A program made the position numbers and the translations under genes. This document shows positions 1-5,241 of a DNA stretch of 7,066 nt, in pieces. Numbering within the stretch: position 1 is the first letter of the stretch; each line of letters starts with the position of its first letter. The DNA is from Deltaproteobacteria bacterium. Its GTDB lineage: Bacteria > Desulfobacterota > Binatia > Binatales > Binataceae. The notes beneath the pieces are model-generated. The model ran no database searches. It was not told the DNA's origin and saw nothing but the letters and a program-made list of their open reading frames with translations. The stretch covers positions 1-7,066 of the forward strand of contig JAJZAG010000203.1 in NCBI GenBank assembly GCA_021799555.1. Direction: 5' to 3'.

Positions 1-834
1 TTCGCTAGCCGCGATAATACTATACGTGTCGCCCGCGATTATACGGATTCCAGCGAGGTCTGCGCCCGATTCCGCGGCGACGGTCTGAGGGCTCAAGGTG
101 GGTGCCAGCGCCAGGATTGGCGTCATCGCATGGTCCCGAACCAGAATCCGCGCGGCATCCGCGAACGCCGGCAGCATCAGGCGAACTTCCGCGCGGCGGC
201 TGCCGGGAAGCAGTGCTAGCACGCGGCTATCCGCGGGTAGCCCGTATCGCGCCAGCGTCTCGGCGCGCGGGGCCGCGGTGGAGATGCGGTCGAGCAGGGG
301 ATGGCCGACGAAGCTCACGCGCTCGCCAGCCGCCGCAAAGATCTCTTTCTCGAATGGCAGCACAACCGCCATCCGCTCGGCGCGCGCGGCGATTTTCTTC
401 ACTCTGCCGCGCCGCCAAGCCCATACCTGCGGCGTGATGTAGTAAAGCACTTTGACCCCCGCGCGCTTTGCCACTCCGGACAGGATCAAGTTGAATTCAG
501 CGTAATCGATCAGGATCACGAGGCCAGGCGGCTCGCGCCGGATGATTCGGCGCAGGTTCATGAATGCCTTCGCGGTGCGGCCGATCGTTGAGGCGAGCTC
601 GGAGAGGCCGAGTCCGTGAATTTCCTCCATCGTGACGAGCGCGCGTACTCCCGCCGCGCGCATTTTCTCGCCAGCGACGCCGAACAGGTCGCAGTGCGGA
701 TCGCGAGCGAGAATCTCGCGCGCGAGGTCGGCCCCGTGTAGATCGCCGGATGCCTCGCCGGCGACAATCATGATGCGGCGGCGGCGCGATTCAGCGGGCG
801 TTGCAATGGCGCTTCGATCGGTGGAATTCAGCAT
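1..834 (-). CDS. lpxB: Lipid-A-disaccharide synthase LpxB, C-terminal part cut off by the window edge
   Basis: LpxB is a family GT19 glycosyltransferase. It joins 2,3-diacyl-GlcN-1-phosphate (lipid X) to UDP-2,3-diacyl-GlcN to give the lipid A disaccharide, on the cytosolic face of the inner membrane. The minus strand is open from an ATG at 834 to base 1: 278 codons of a protein normally about 380 long. Visible signatures are VAGEASGDLHGA (24-35), the acceptor-side region DYAEFNL (110-116), YYITPQVWAWRRGRVKKI (131-148), LPFEKEIF (159-166), FVGHPLLD (175-182) and the nucleotide-sugar region LALLPGSRRAEV (206-217). The usual proline-aspartate before FN is Ala-Glu here. The ATG at 834 is the only reasonable start, because no other start codon lies in frame between it and the copD stop; its Shine-Dalgarno match is weak. 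The gene follows copD by 51 nt and so is probably read from the copper operon, an unusual setting for lpxB. Confidence 0.97.
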   Translation of the reverse strand, partial: MLNSTDRSAIATPAESRRRRIMIVAGEASGDLHGADLAREILARDPHCDLFGVAGEKMRAAGVRALVTMEEIHGLGLSELASTIGRTAKAFMNLRRIIRREPPGLVILIDYAEFNLILSGVAKRAGVKVLYYITPQVWAWRRGRVKKIAARAERMAVVLPFEKEIFAAAGERVSFVGHPLLDRISTAAPRAETLARYGLPADSRVLALLPGSRRAEVRLMLPAFADAARILVRDHAMTPILALAPTLSPQTVAAESGADLAGIRIIAGDTYSIIAASE

Positions 835-857
835 CGCCGGAATTGTGATTGAATTCC
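823..857 (-). repeat. 8-bp inverted repeat spanning the lpxB start codon
   Basis: GGAATTCA at 823-830 and TGAATTCC at 850-857 are perfect reverse complements separated by 19 nt. The lpxB ATG (834-832) lies in the loop, close to one arm. In the minus-strand transcript the two arms could pair and put the initiation site into a hairpin loop. Each arm contains an EcoRI-type GAATTC palindrome, so part of the symmetry comes from that site occurring twice. The repeat is seen directly; any translational role is inference. Confidence 0.4.
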
Positions 858-863
858 GCGCGC

Positions 864-880
864 GGCACCATCGGGGTGCC
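864..880 (-). repeat. GC-rich 6-bp hairpin between copD and lpxB
   Basis: GGCACC (864-869) and GGTGCC (875-880) form a perfect 6-bp stem around a 5-nt loop, starting 5 nt past the copD stop codon. No run of T follows on the minus strand, so it is not a normal intrinsic terminator. It may be a weak pause, a 3'-end stabiliser or a processing site that lowers lpxB output relative to the copper genes. It may also be chance in GC-rich sequence. Confidence 0.35.
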
Positions 881-885
881 CCTGC

Positions 886-1755
886 TCAGTGCGGCGGCGG
901 AGTGTTGGCCAGCATCGCCGACCATCCGAGCACCACGGCCAAAAGCACAATCTCAGCCGCGACATTGCGCAGCAGAGTTTCGCGCGAGGCGGCTTCATCC
1001 AAGTGCGATATGACGCGCAGGCGATTGTGCGCGGCAAGCAAAATTACGATAGCAAAGCTCGCCAGCTTCCACAAAAGCGTGCGCCCGTACATCGCGTCGG
1101 TCAGCAGATGCAGATTCCATCCGATCCGTTGATAGGCGGCGAACAGCCCGGTTGCCGTCAGGATCGCGACCGACGCCGCCGCGAGCGCCGCGACCTTTGG
1201 CGTAGCCGCGCGGATCCACTGCGCCTGACAGGGATCCGCGCCGCACCCAAGCATCAGCGAGACCAACGCACCGAGCCAGAGGCCGGCGGCAGCCTGATGG
1301 ACCCAATAGATCGCGATCGACAAGCGTCCGAAATCGATCGCGTGGCCCGCGATACTGCCAAACAGCATCAAGACCGCTGTGAGTAACATCATCGCGACCG
1401 CCGCTGTCCGCTCGCGGATCGGAAGCCACGCCGCGATTGCGAGAACCATGACCGCCAGCAGACGCCATCGCCACGCGCGGCCCGCGTCGGTCTCGCGCAT
1501 GATCTCAGGCACGAGCGGCATGACGCGCCACCATCGCGTCTGCGCCATCTCGCAAGCCATTTCCAGGAATGCCAGCGGCGAAATCACCAGCAGCGCGAGG
1601 GTGAGCGCGCGCCAGAGCGCGGGGAGTCTGCGCCGGAAATCGATGCTCGAGTCGGAGGCGAGACCTCTTGTCACGAGCGCGAACGCCGCCGTCCCGAAGA
1701 TTAGCGATTGCGCCGCAATCAGCAGCCACGCAAACGTTGCCGGAACGGCAATCAC
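886..1755 (-). CDS. copD: CopD-family copper transport membrane protein
   Basis: Inner-membrane protein of the CopD family (C-terminal domain as in YcnJ), thought to move copper between periplasm and cytoplasm together with CopC. From the GTG at 1755 the protein has 289 residues. It shows about eight hydrophobic segments, roughly at 4-28, 50-70, 98-113, 119-140, 147-170, 187-207, 227-243 and 263-283. Family landmarks are HQAAAGLWLGAL (153-164), YGRTLLWKLASF (223-234) followed by AAHNRLRV (241-248), and a C-terminal amphipathic stretch ending in PPPH. The start is chosen because this GTG overlaps the copC stop as GTGA, with AAAGGT about 8 nt upstream. An in-frame ATG at 1827 would add 24 charged residues wholly inside copC and is unlikely. 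The overlap suggests translational coupling with CopC. Histidines in predicted membrane segments or next to them (H138, H153, H243) are candidate copper ligands. Confidence 0.9.
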   Translation of the reverse strand: MIAVPATFAWLLIAAQSLIFGTAAFALVTRGLASDSSIDFRRRLPALWRALTLALLVISPLAFLEMACEMAQTRWWRVMPLVPEIMRETDAGRAWRWRLLAVMVLAIAAWLPIRERTAAVAMMLLTAVLMLFGSIAGHAIDFGRLSIAIYWVHQAAAGLWLGALVSLMLGCGADPCQAQWIRAATPKVAALAAASVAILTATGLFAAYQRIGWNLHLLTDAMYGRTLLWKLASFAIVILLAAHNRLRVISHLDEAASRETLLRNVAAEIVLLAVVLGWSAMLANTPPPH

Positions 1756-2150
1756 GCGCCCGGACCTTTCACGGTAAAAATGTACGAACCGTTGGTGTGA
1801 TGCGTATCGATACAGACCACGGCCCACTTCACCGTGTAAACGCCCGGTGCGAGCGCGCCGAGCTTGATCGACAAGGTGCGCCCATCCGAGGTCAGAGTCG
1901 GATCGCCGACCGCGTAATTCTTGCCGTCGGCGCCATCGACCTCGATTTTCGCGAACAAGTTTTCGATTGGCGCATCGAACTTGATCGAAACCTCGCCCGG
2001 AGGAGCGGACAAGGTCTGTCCCGCGGATGGTGATTCCTGCTCGGGAAACGAATGCGCACGCGCTGGCACTGCGGCGCCCAAAACGAATGCAACCGTCAGT
2101 ATCGTAAGAGCCGTGCGTCCCCGGGTTCTCATGGATCGTGGTCCGTTCAT
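1752..2150 (-). CDS. copC: CopC periplasmic Cu(II)-binding protein
   Basis: A 132-residue precursor of the CopC family: a small cupredoxin-like beta-sandwich that binds Cu(II) in the periplasm and passes it to CopD. A signal peptide covers 1-32 and ends in VPARA, so the mature protein would begin at His33, the N-terminal copper ligand of the family. The other expected ligands appear near the C-terminus as Asp115-x-His117 in the segment IDTHHTNGSYIF (114-125). The mature part has about 100 residues and no methionine, which fits the Cu(II)-only subclass and not the Met-rich form with an additional Cu(I) site. Oddities are a second histidine (His118) where CopC often has Pro or Thr, and a cysteine (Cys113) two residues before the ligand Asp. 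AAGG lies 8 nt before the ATG at 2150; an ATG at 2132 (residue 7) would also leave a complete signal peptide. The gene starts 10 nt after the outer-membrane protein gene ends, and its stop overlaps the copD start. Confidence 0.93.
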   Translation of the reverse strand: MNGPRSMRTRGRTALTILTVAFVLGAAVPARAHSFPEQESPSAGQTLSAPPGEVSIKFDAPIENLFAKIEVDGADGKNYAVGDPTLTSDGRTLSIKLGALAPGVYTVKWAVVCIDTHHTNGSYIFTVKGPGA

Positions 2151-2160
2151 CTTGTGGCCT

Positions 2161-3078
2161 TCAATTTCCGAACAGCTTCCAGTTACCCTGCGGAATTATC
2201 GAATCGTAGAAGATATCGAGCAGGCCGATCACCGCCGCATGGGTGCCCGGTACGCTCGCATTGTTAAGCGCAAACTGGGTACCGAGGCTCAACTCGAATC
2301 GGTAGCCGACGTACGCAATTCCCGGCGTGGCGACCAGATTGGGGAAAGTCTGCCCGGACGGTCCGCGAATCAACTGTGAGTAATTGATTTCGGTGAACAG
2401 GAAAAGATCTCTAAATGGCGGTCTCAGGCCAATATCCTGAACGTTGTTGCTCAGATACGGCAGCGAATATTCGATAACCTGGTCTGCGAATAGTTGATGG
2501 CTGGTATGGCCGCCGAGCGCGGGCAAATAGCCGACGTCACCCTGAAATCCGAGCGGGCGCAAATATTTTAGCACGGGCAGATTAGGCAGATCGCCGAGCG
2601 CCTTTTCCCATAAGAACTCCGGTCCCAGGCTCGTATGCTGCTGTTCTTCGACGCTCGGATTTCCGGCCGGCAACTGCATCTGGACCGCGAACGCCATCAG
2701 GAACTCGTGCTCGGGAACGATCAGAAAGGCGTATTTCGCGAACAGATCGAGATTGCCGAATCCCTGCGCGTCGGGGCCGTCGTTAGGCGACTGATAGAGC
2801 CACGAGGTGCCGCCACCGATGCTGAAGCGCGGCAATCCTTCACTATCGGTGCCGAGCACTTTTTCGATCGAGCTGCCGATCGAAAGGGTGCGTCCGCCGG
2901 CACCGCGAGTCCAATACGGTTGCACGATATCAAGTTCATTTGCCGGGGTTGGATCCTCGGCGATCAACGGTTCAAGAAAAATGTAGTCGCCCACGACTCC
3001 GTGCGCCCGGGCCGATTGCGGCCGGGCTAGAATCGCGAGGACCGGAAAGATCGATAGCAGACATGCGAGCGTCTTCAA
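2161..3078 (-). CDS. Probable outer-membrane beta-barrel protein of the copper operon
   Basis: I cannot name the family with certainty. From the TTG at 3078 the protein has 305 residues. It has a clear signal peptide (2-25: one Lys, a hydrophobic core, end SARA), and the mature chain would start at His26-Gly27. The mature part is rich in aromatic and glycine residues that alternate with polar ones (for example FSIGGGTSWLYQSP, FGNLDLFAKYAF, YVGYRFELSLGTQFAL), has no further membrane helix and almost no cysteine, as in beta-barrels of the phenol-degradation/'transporter' MetA-like class. It ends in WKLFGN, not in the usual terminal Phe. The TTG start is chosen because GGAG lies 6 nt upstream and the signal peptide begins there. 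The frame stays open upstream to 3336, but that stretch looks non-coding. Placed 10 nt before copC, it may take up, export or sense copper at the outer membrane; that role is inferred from context only. Confidence 0.75.
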   Translation of the reverse strand: MKTLACLLSIFPVLAILARPQSARAHGVVGDYIFLEPLIAEDPTPANELDIVQPYWTRGAGGRTLSIGSSIEKVLGTDSEGLPRFSIGGGTSWLYQSPNDGPDAQGFGNLDLFAKYAFLIVPEHEFLMAFAVQMQLPAGNPSVEEQQHTSLGPEFLWEKALGDLPNLPVLKYLRPLGFQGDVGYLPALGGHTSHQLFADQVIEYSLPYLSNNVQDIGLRPPFRDLFLFTEINYSQLIRGPSGQTFPNLVATPGIAYVGYRFELSLGTQFALNNASVPGTHAAVIGLLDIFYDSIIPQGNWKLFGN

Positions 3079-3088
3079 GCCGGTCTCC
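3079..3088 (-). promoter_or_regulatory. Ribosome binding site that decides the TTG start of the outer-membrane protein
   Basis: GGAG (3088-3085 on the minus strand) is followed by six bases and then TTG (3078-3076). The signal peptide starts exactly there. Other in-frame candidates, such as the GTG at 3156, have no purine-rich stretch at the right distance. Confidence 0.55.
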
Positions 3089-3118
3089 GTCGCTGCCGCG
3101 CGATGGCGGCGCAATTCT

Positions 3119-3130
3119 GCGAGCGCTCGC
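3119..3130. repeat. 12-bp perfect palindrome in the gap before the outer-membrane protein gene
   Basis: GCGAGCGCTCGC reads the same on both strands. It lies in the 106-nt gap (3079-3184) between the small exported protein gene and the outer-membrane protein gene, in a region that could fold as RNA. It may be an operator-like site, part of a leader structure or chance in GC-rich DNA. I see no other element in this gap apart from the ribosome binding site. Confidence 0.25.
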
Positions 3131-3184
3131 GCGGCGTTACGGCCGCCGGCGCTCACGTAGTAACCGAACGAAATTGGATAACCG

Positions 3185-3511
3185 TCAGGAAACCGCTTTG
3201 GGCGGCGGAGGGTCGGGCGTAAAGATAATCTCGTACAGCGCAGCCGGCGTATATTCCGGTGCGCGTTCGAACTCGCTGGTCGCGCACTCGCGCACGAGCG
3301 CTGATGGCCGCGCAAACGGCACCGAGGATGCCGCACCCACGAACGACTGGAGCGGATGACAGATATCCGCGCTGAGCGACAGCGTTCTTGAGCCGGATTG
3401 CGGCGCCGATATGGCGACTGGGACGCCCGCGATCAGCAGTCCGACCGCAAGCATAGCCGCGATCGATCGCCGCAGCGCGCCAATCCGCATCGTATGCAAC
3501 CACCAGCGCAT
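3185..3511 (-). CDS. Small exported protein of unknown function, first gene of the copper operon
   Basis: I do not recognise this 108-residue protein. It starts with a signal peptide: a basic N-terminus (RIGALRRS), a hydrophobic core (AAMLAVGLLIAGVPVAI, about 18-34) and a likely cut after AISA. The mature part has about 70 residues. It holds two cysteines, one in ADICHPLQSF (Cys50, next to a His) and one in LVRECATSEF (Cys75), so a disulfide or a Cys/His metal site is possible. The tail is proline- and acid-rich (TPDPPPPKAVS). ATG at 3511 has GGA 6 nt upstream. ATG at 3490 (residue 8, 101 residues) has GGTGG 9 nt upstream and suits the predicted promoter better, because the 3511 start would leave only about 6 nt of leader. 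Its position ahead of an outer-membrane protein, copC and copD suggests a role in copper handling. DUF2946-like small copper-operon proteins are comparable in size and place, but I see no firm match. Confidence 0.6.
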   Translation of the reverse strand: MRWWLHTMRIGALRRSIAAMLAVGLLIAGVPVAISAPQSGSRTLSLSADICHPLQSFVGAASSVPFARPSALVRECATSEFERAPEYTPAALYEIIFTPDPPPPKAVS

Positions 3512-3523
3512 CGCGGGTCCACG

Positions 3524-3550
3524 ATTACACGCGCCGGAGACGCCTATCAA
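3524..3550 (-). promoter_or_regulatory. Predicted sigma70-type promoter of the copper operon
   Basis: On the minus strand TTGATA (3550-3545, five of six to TTGACA) is followed after 15 nt by TGTAAT (3529-3524, five of six to TATAAT). The spacer is short. A start near 3517 would give a leader of about 6 nt to the ATG at 3511 or about 27 nt to the ATG at 3490. It would drive the small exported protein, outer-membrane protein, copC, copD and possibly lpxB. Confidence 0.4.
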
Positions 3551-3589
3551 GCGGTGCGCTCGGCGCCAAGCGCGGGGTTTCTCCGGCGC
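3531..3589. repeat. 10-bp perfect inverted repeat in the divergent control region
   Basis: GCGCCGGAGA (3531-3540) and TCTCCGGCGC (3580-3589) are exact reverse complements, 39 nt apart and about 49 nt centre to centre. The left arm lies in the spacer of the predicted copper-operon promoter. The right arm overlaps the predicted -35 region of hldD. It could be a pair of operator half-sites bound by one regulator, two separate sites, or a chance repeat. Confidence 0.5.
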
Positions 3590-3606
3590 CTGAGACTGCG
3601 TATGAT
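3578..3606 (+). promoter_or_regulatory. Predicted promoter of hldD
   Basis: TATGAT at 3601-3606 is a good -10 box. The matching -35 position 17 nt upstream (TTTCTC, 3578-3583) is poor, so activation by a regulator or a weak promoter is likely. A start near 3613 would give a leader of about 14 nt, just enough to hold the GAGGA ribosome binding site. Confidence 0.35.
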
Positions 3607-3615
3607 TCGGTTCTT

Positions 3616-3620
3616 GAGGA
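3616..3620 (+). promoter_or_regulatory. Ribosome binding site of hldD
   Basis: GAGGA lies 6 nt before the ATG at 3627. It is among the best Shine-Dalgarno matches in the window and fixes this start. Confidence 0.65.
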
Positions 3621-3626
3621 ATTATC

Positions 3627-4577
3627 ATGCTGATCGTTACCGGAGGGGCCGGATTTATCGGAAGCAATCTGGTCCGCGCACTCAATGACCGCGGCGACAC
3701 CAATATCCTGATCGTTGATCGGATCGGCGAGAACTTCCGCAATCTCAGCGGCTTGCGATTTGCCGATTTCATGGAGCCCGAGACGATGCTGCTCGCGATC
3801 GAGCGGCGCACGATGCCACCGTCGGTCGAGGCGATTTTCCATCAAGGCGCCTGCGCGGACACAACCGAGACCGACGGGCATTACATGATGGAGAACAACT
3901 TCAGGTTCTCGCGCGAATTGCTGCACTTTGCGCTCGACCGGCGCGCGCCGATGGTCTACGCGTCGAGCGCTTCGGTCTATGGAGCGAGTCGAGGGACCGC
4001 CGTCAATCCGGCAAACGAACGTCCGCTCAATTTGTACGCCTTCTCGAAGCTCGCGTTTGACAATCTCGTGCGCCACGTGGCGCACCGCACCGAGCGCGGC
4101 GCGGGCAGCACGATCGTGGGGCTCCGCTATTTCAACGTCTATGGTCCGCATGAGGAGCACAAGGGCAAAATGGCCTCGATGCCGTATCAGTTGCATCACC
4201 AGCTCCGTGATACGGGAGTGGCGCGATTATTTTCCGGAACCGACGGCTATCCCGACGGCGAGCAGCGCCGCGATTTCGTGTTCGTCGAGGACGTGGTCAA
4301 TGTGAATCTGCATTTCGCCGGCCAATCCGCGCACCCGCAAGTCATCTTGAATGTCGGCACCGGCATCAGCCGCAGTTTCAACGAGACGGCGCAGATTCTG
4401 ATCAAACTGCGCGGGGGCGCGGGCAAAATCGAATATTTCCCGTTCGACGAACGCCTCAAGGGCAAATACCAAAGCTACACCCAAGCGGACCTCGAAGCGC
4501 TGCGCGCCGCAGGCTACACCGCCGAGTTCACGCCCCTCGAGCAAGGCTTGGCTCAATCGGTAGCGGCTTGGGGATAA
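3627..4577 (+). CDS. hldD: ADP-L-glycero-D-manno-heptose 6-epimerase
   Basis: HldD (RfaD) converts ADP-D-glycero-beta-D-manno-heptose to the L-glycero form, the last step in making the heptose donor for the LPS inner core, in the cytoplasm. It is an extended short-chain dehydrogenase. The 316 residues compare with about 310 in E. coli. Seen are the NADP-binding TGGAGFIGSN (5-14), the family motif EAIFHQGACADTTETDG (68-84), MMENN (87-91), YASSASVYG (111-119), the catalytic Tyr137-x3-Lys141 in NLYAFSK, RYFNVYGPHEEHKGKMAS (167-184) with the second catalytic lysine (Lys179), RRDFVFVEDVVNVNL (214-228), NVGTG (242-246) and LKGKYQSYTQADL (277-289). It is complete, with no missing key residue. It is the only plus-strand gene, a single-gene unit divergent from the copper operon and convergent with the SCO1 gene, and has its own ribosome binding site. 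No other heptose gene (gmhA, hldE, gmhB) is in the window. Confidence 0.97.
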   Translation: MLIVTGGAGFIGSNLVRALNDRGDTNILIVDRIGENFRNLSGLRFADFMEPETMLLAIERRTMPPSVEAIFHQGACADTTETDGHYMMENNFRFSRELLHFALDRRAPMVYASSASVYGASRGTAVNPANERPLNLYAFSKLAFDNLVRHVAHRTERGAGSTIVGLRYFNVYGPHEEHKGKMASMPYQLHHQLRDTGVARLFSGTDGYPDGEQRRDFVFVEDVVNVNLHFAGQSAHPQVILNVGTGISRSFNETAQILIKLRGGAGKIEYFPFDERLKGKYQSYTQADLEALRAAGYTAEFTPLEQGLAQSVAAWG

Positions 4578-4580
4578 TCG

Positions 4581-4601
4581 CGTCCGGCACGGTAGCGGAC
4601 G
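4581..4601. terminator. Short hairpin between convergent hldD and SCO1 genes
   Basis: CGTCCG (4581-4586) pairs with CGGACG (4596-4601) around a 9-nt loop, in the 25-bp gap between the two converging stop codons. It could act as a bidirectional terminator or 3' barrier. Neither strand shows the T-run of an intrinsic terminator, so the call is weak. Confidence 0.3.
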
Positions 4602-4602
4602 A

Positions 4603-5217
4603 TCAACCTTGTGCGCTCGCGCGGTCGATATCGTTGACCACCGTCTGAGCGCTGACCTCGAGGCCGTCGTATTGCCTGAGTTGCCGGCCGTTCGGGCCGA
4701 GCAGATAGGCCGCGGTCATGTGCATGATCGAGCCGTCGGGAGCATGGCCGATCTTCAGTCCATAAATTGCGAGCACCTGCGCGATCTGCGCGGGGGTGCC
4801 GGTGAGAAAAATCCAGCCGGGGTCGTTTGCGCCCATGCGCTCGGCATATTTCGCCAGTTCGGGCGGACCGTCGTGCAGCGGATCGATCGTGAACGAAACG
4901 ATGATGACCTTGGTGCCGAGCGCCGGTCCGAGCAGCTTGGCGATCGCCGTCATTTTCTGCGTCAGGAGCGGGCAGGTCGAAGTGCAGTTGGCGTAGATGA
5001 AATCCACGAGCACCGGTTTGCCACGCAACGAATCGAGCGCAATCTTCTTTCCGGATTGATCGAGCAGAATGATATTCGCGGGCAGGCATTGCGCCTGGTT
5101 GACCGCCGGATAGGATCCGGGCGCTTCACCGTGAGAACATCCGCCGGCCGCCAGGCAAATCGTGAATAGAATTCCCGTGGCGATTCGCGCCGCTCTATTT
5201 GTCCTTGCTGAACGCAA
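4603..5217 (-). CDS. SCO1/SenC-family copper chaperone, probable lipoprotein
   Basis: SCO proteins are membrane-anchored thioredoxin-fold proteins that deliver copper to the CuA site of cytochrome oxidase or act as thiol reductases for copper proteins. This one has 204 residues. The N-terminus is basic (to Arg11), then hydrophobic (12-23), and ends in AAGGC, so Cys27 may be lipidated. The thioredoxin-like domain shows the copper-binding C-x3-C as Cys78 and Cys82 in YANCTSTCPLL, the conserved Asp112-Pro113 of the FTIDP segment, and the third ligand His166 in MHMTAAYLL. An extra cysteine (Cys44) lies in the linker. The start is TTG at 5217 with a poor Shine-Dalgarno match (GGA close by); no ATG or GTG lies in frame after the upstream stop, but the lipoprotein signal begins here. 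It follows the DUF2318 gene by 24 nt in the same frame, so the two are probably co-translated. No oxidase subunit gene is visible, so the target is unknown. Confidence 0.92.
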   Translation of the reverse strand: MRSARTNRAARIATGILFTICLAAGGCSHGEAPGSYPAVNQAQCLPANIILLDQSGKKIALDSLRGKPVLVDFIYANCTSTCPLLTQKMTAIAKLLGPALGTKVIIVSFTIDPLHDGPPELAKYAERMGANDPGWIFLTGTPAQIAQVLAIYGLKIGHAPDGSIMHMTAAYLLGPNGRQLRQYDGLEVSAQTVVNDIDRASAQG

Positions 5218-5241
5218 TGTCCGGCTGATGCGCGACAGCGC

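Noticed and set aside
98..442. Plus-strand open frames opposite lpxB (98-442 and 102-437)
   Set aside because: Arg/Ala/Ser-rich translations without domain signal; the minus strand carries unmistakable LpxB motifs through the whole stretch.
632..1386. Plus-strand open frames at 632-1132 and 889-1386
   Set aside because: They lie opposite lpxB and copD; composition is that of antisense shadow frames in GC-rich DNA.
1756..1827. Extended copD start at the ATG at 1827
   Set aside because: The added 24 residues are hydrophilic, lie wholly within copC and precede a membrane segment that starts naturally at the GTG at 1755.
3079..3336. Extended outer-membrane protein start at 3336
   Set aside because: It would overlap the small exported protein gene and bury the signal peptide at residue 87; the TTG at 3078 has a proper ribosome binding site.
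3512..3811. Extended small exported protein frame starting at 3811
   Set aside because: It would cross the divergent promoter region and run antisense into hldD; the signal peptide begins after 3511.
3525..4199. Minus-strand open frame opposite hldD
   Set aside because: No recognisable motif; hldD on the plus strand is complete with all catalytic residues.
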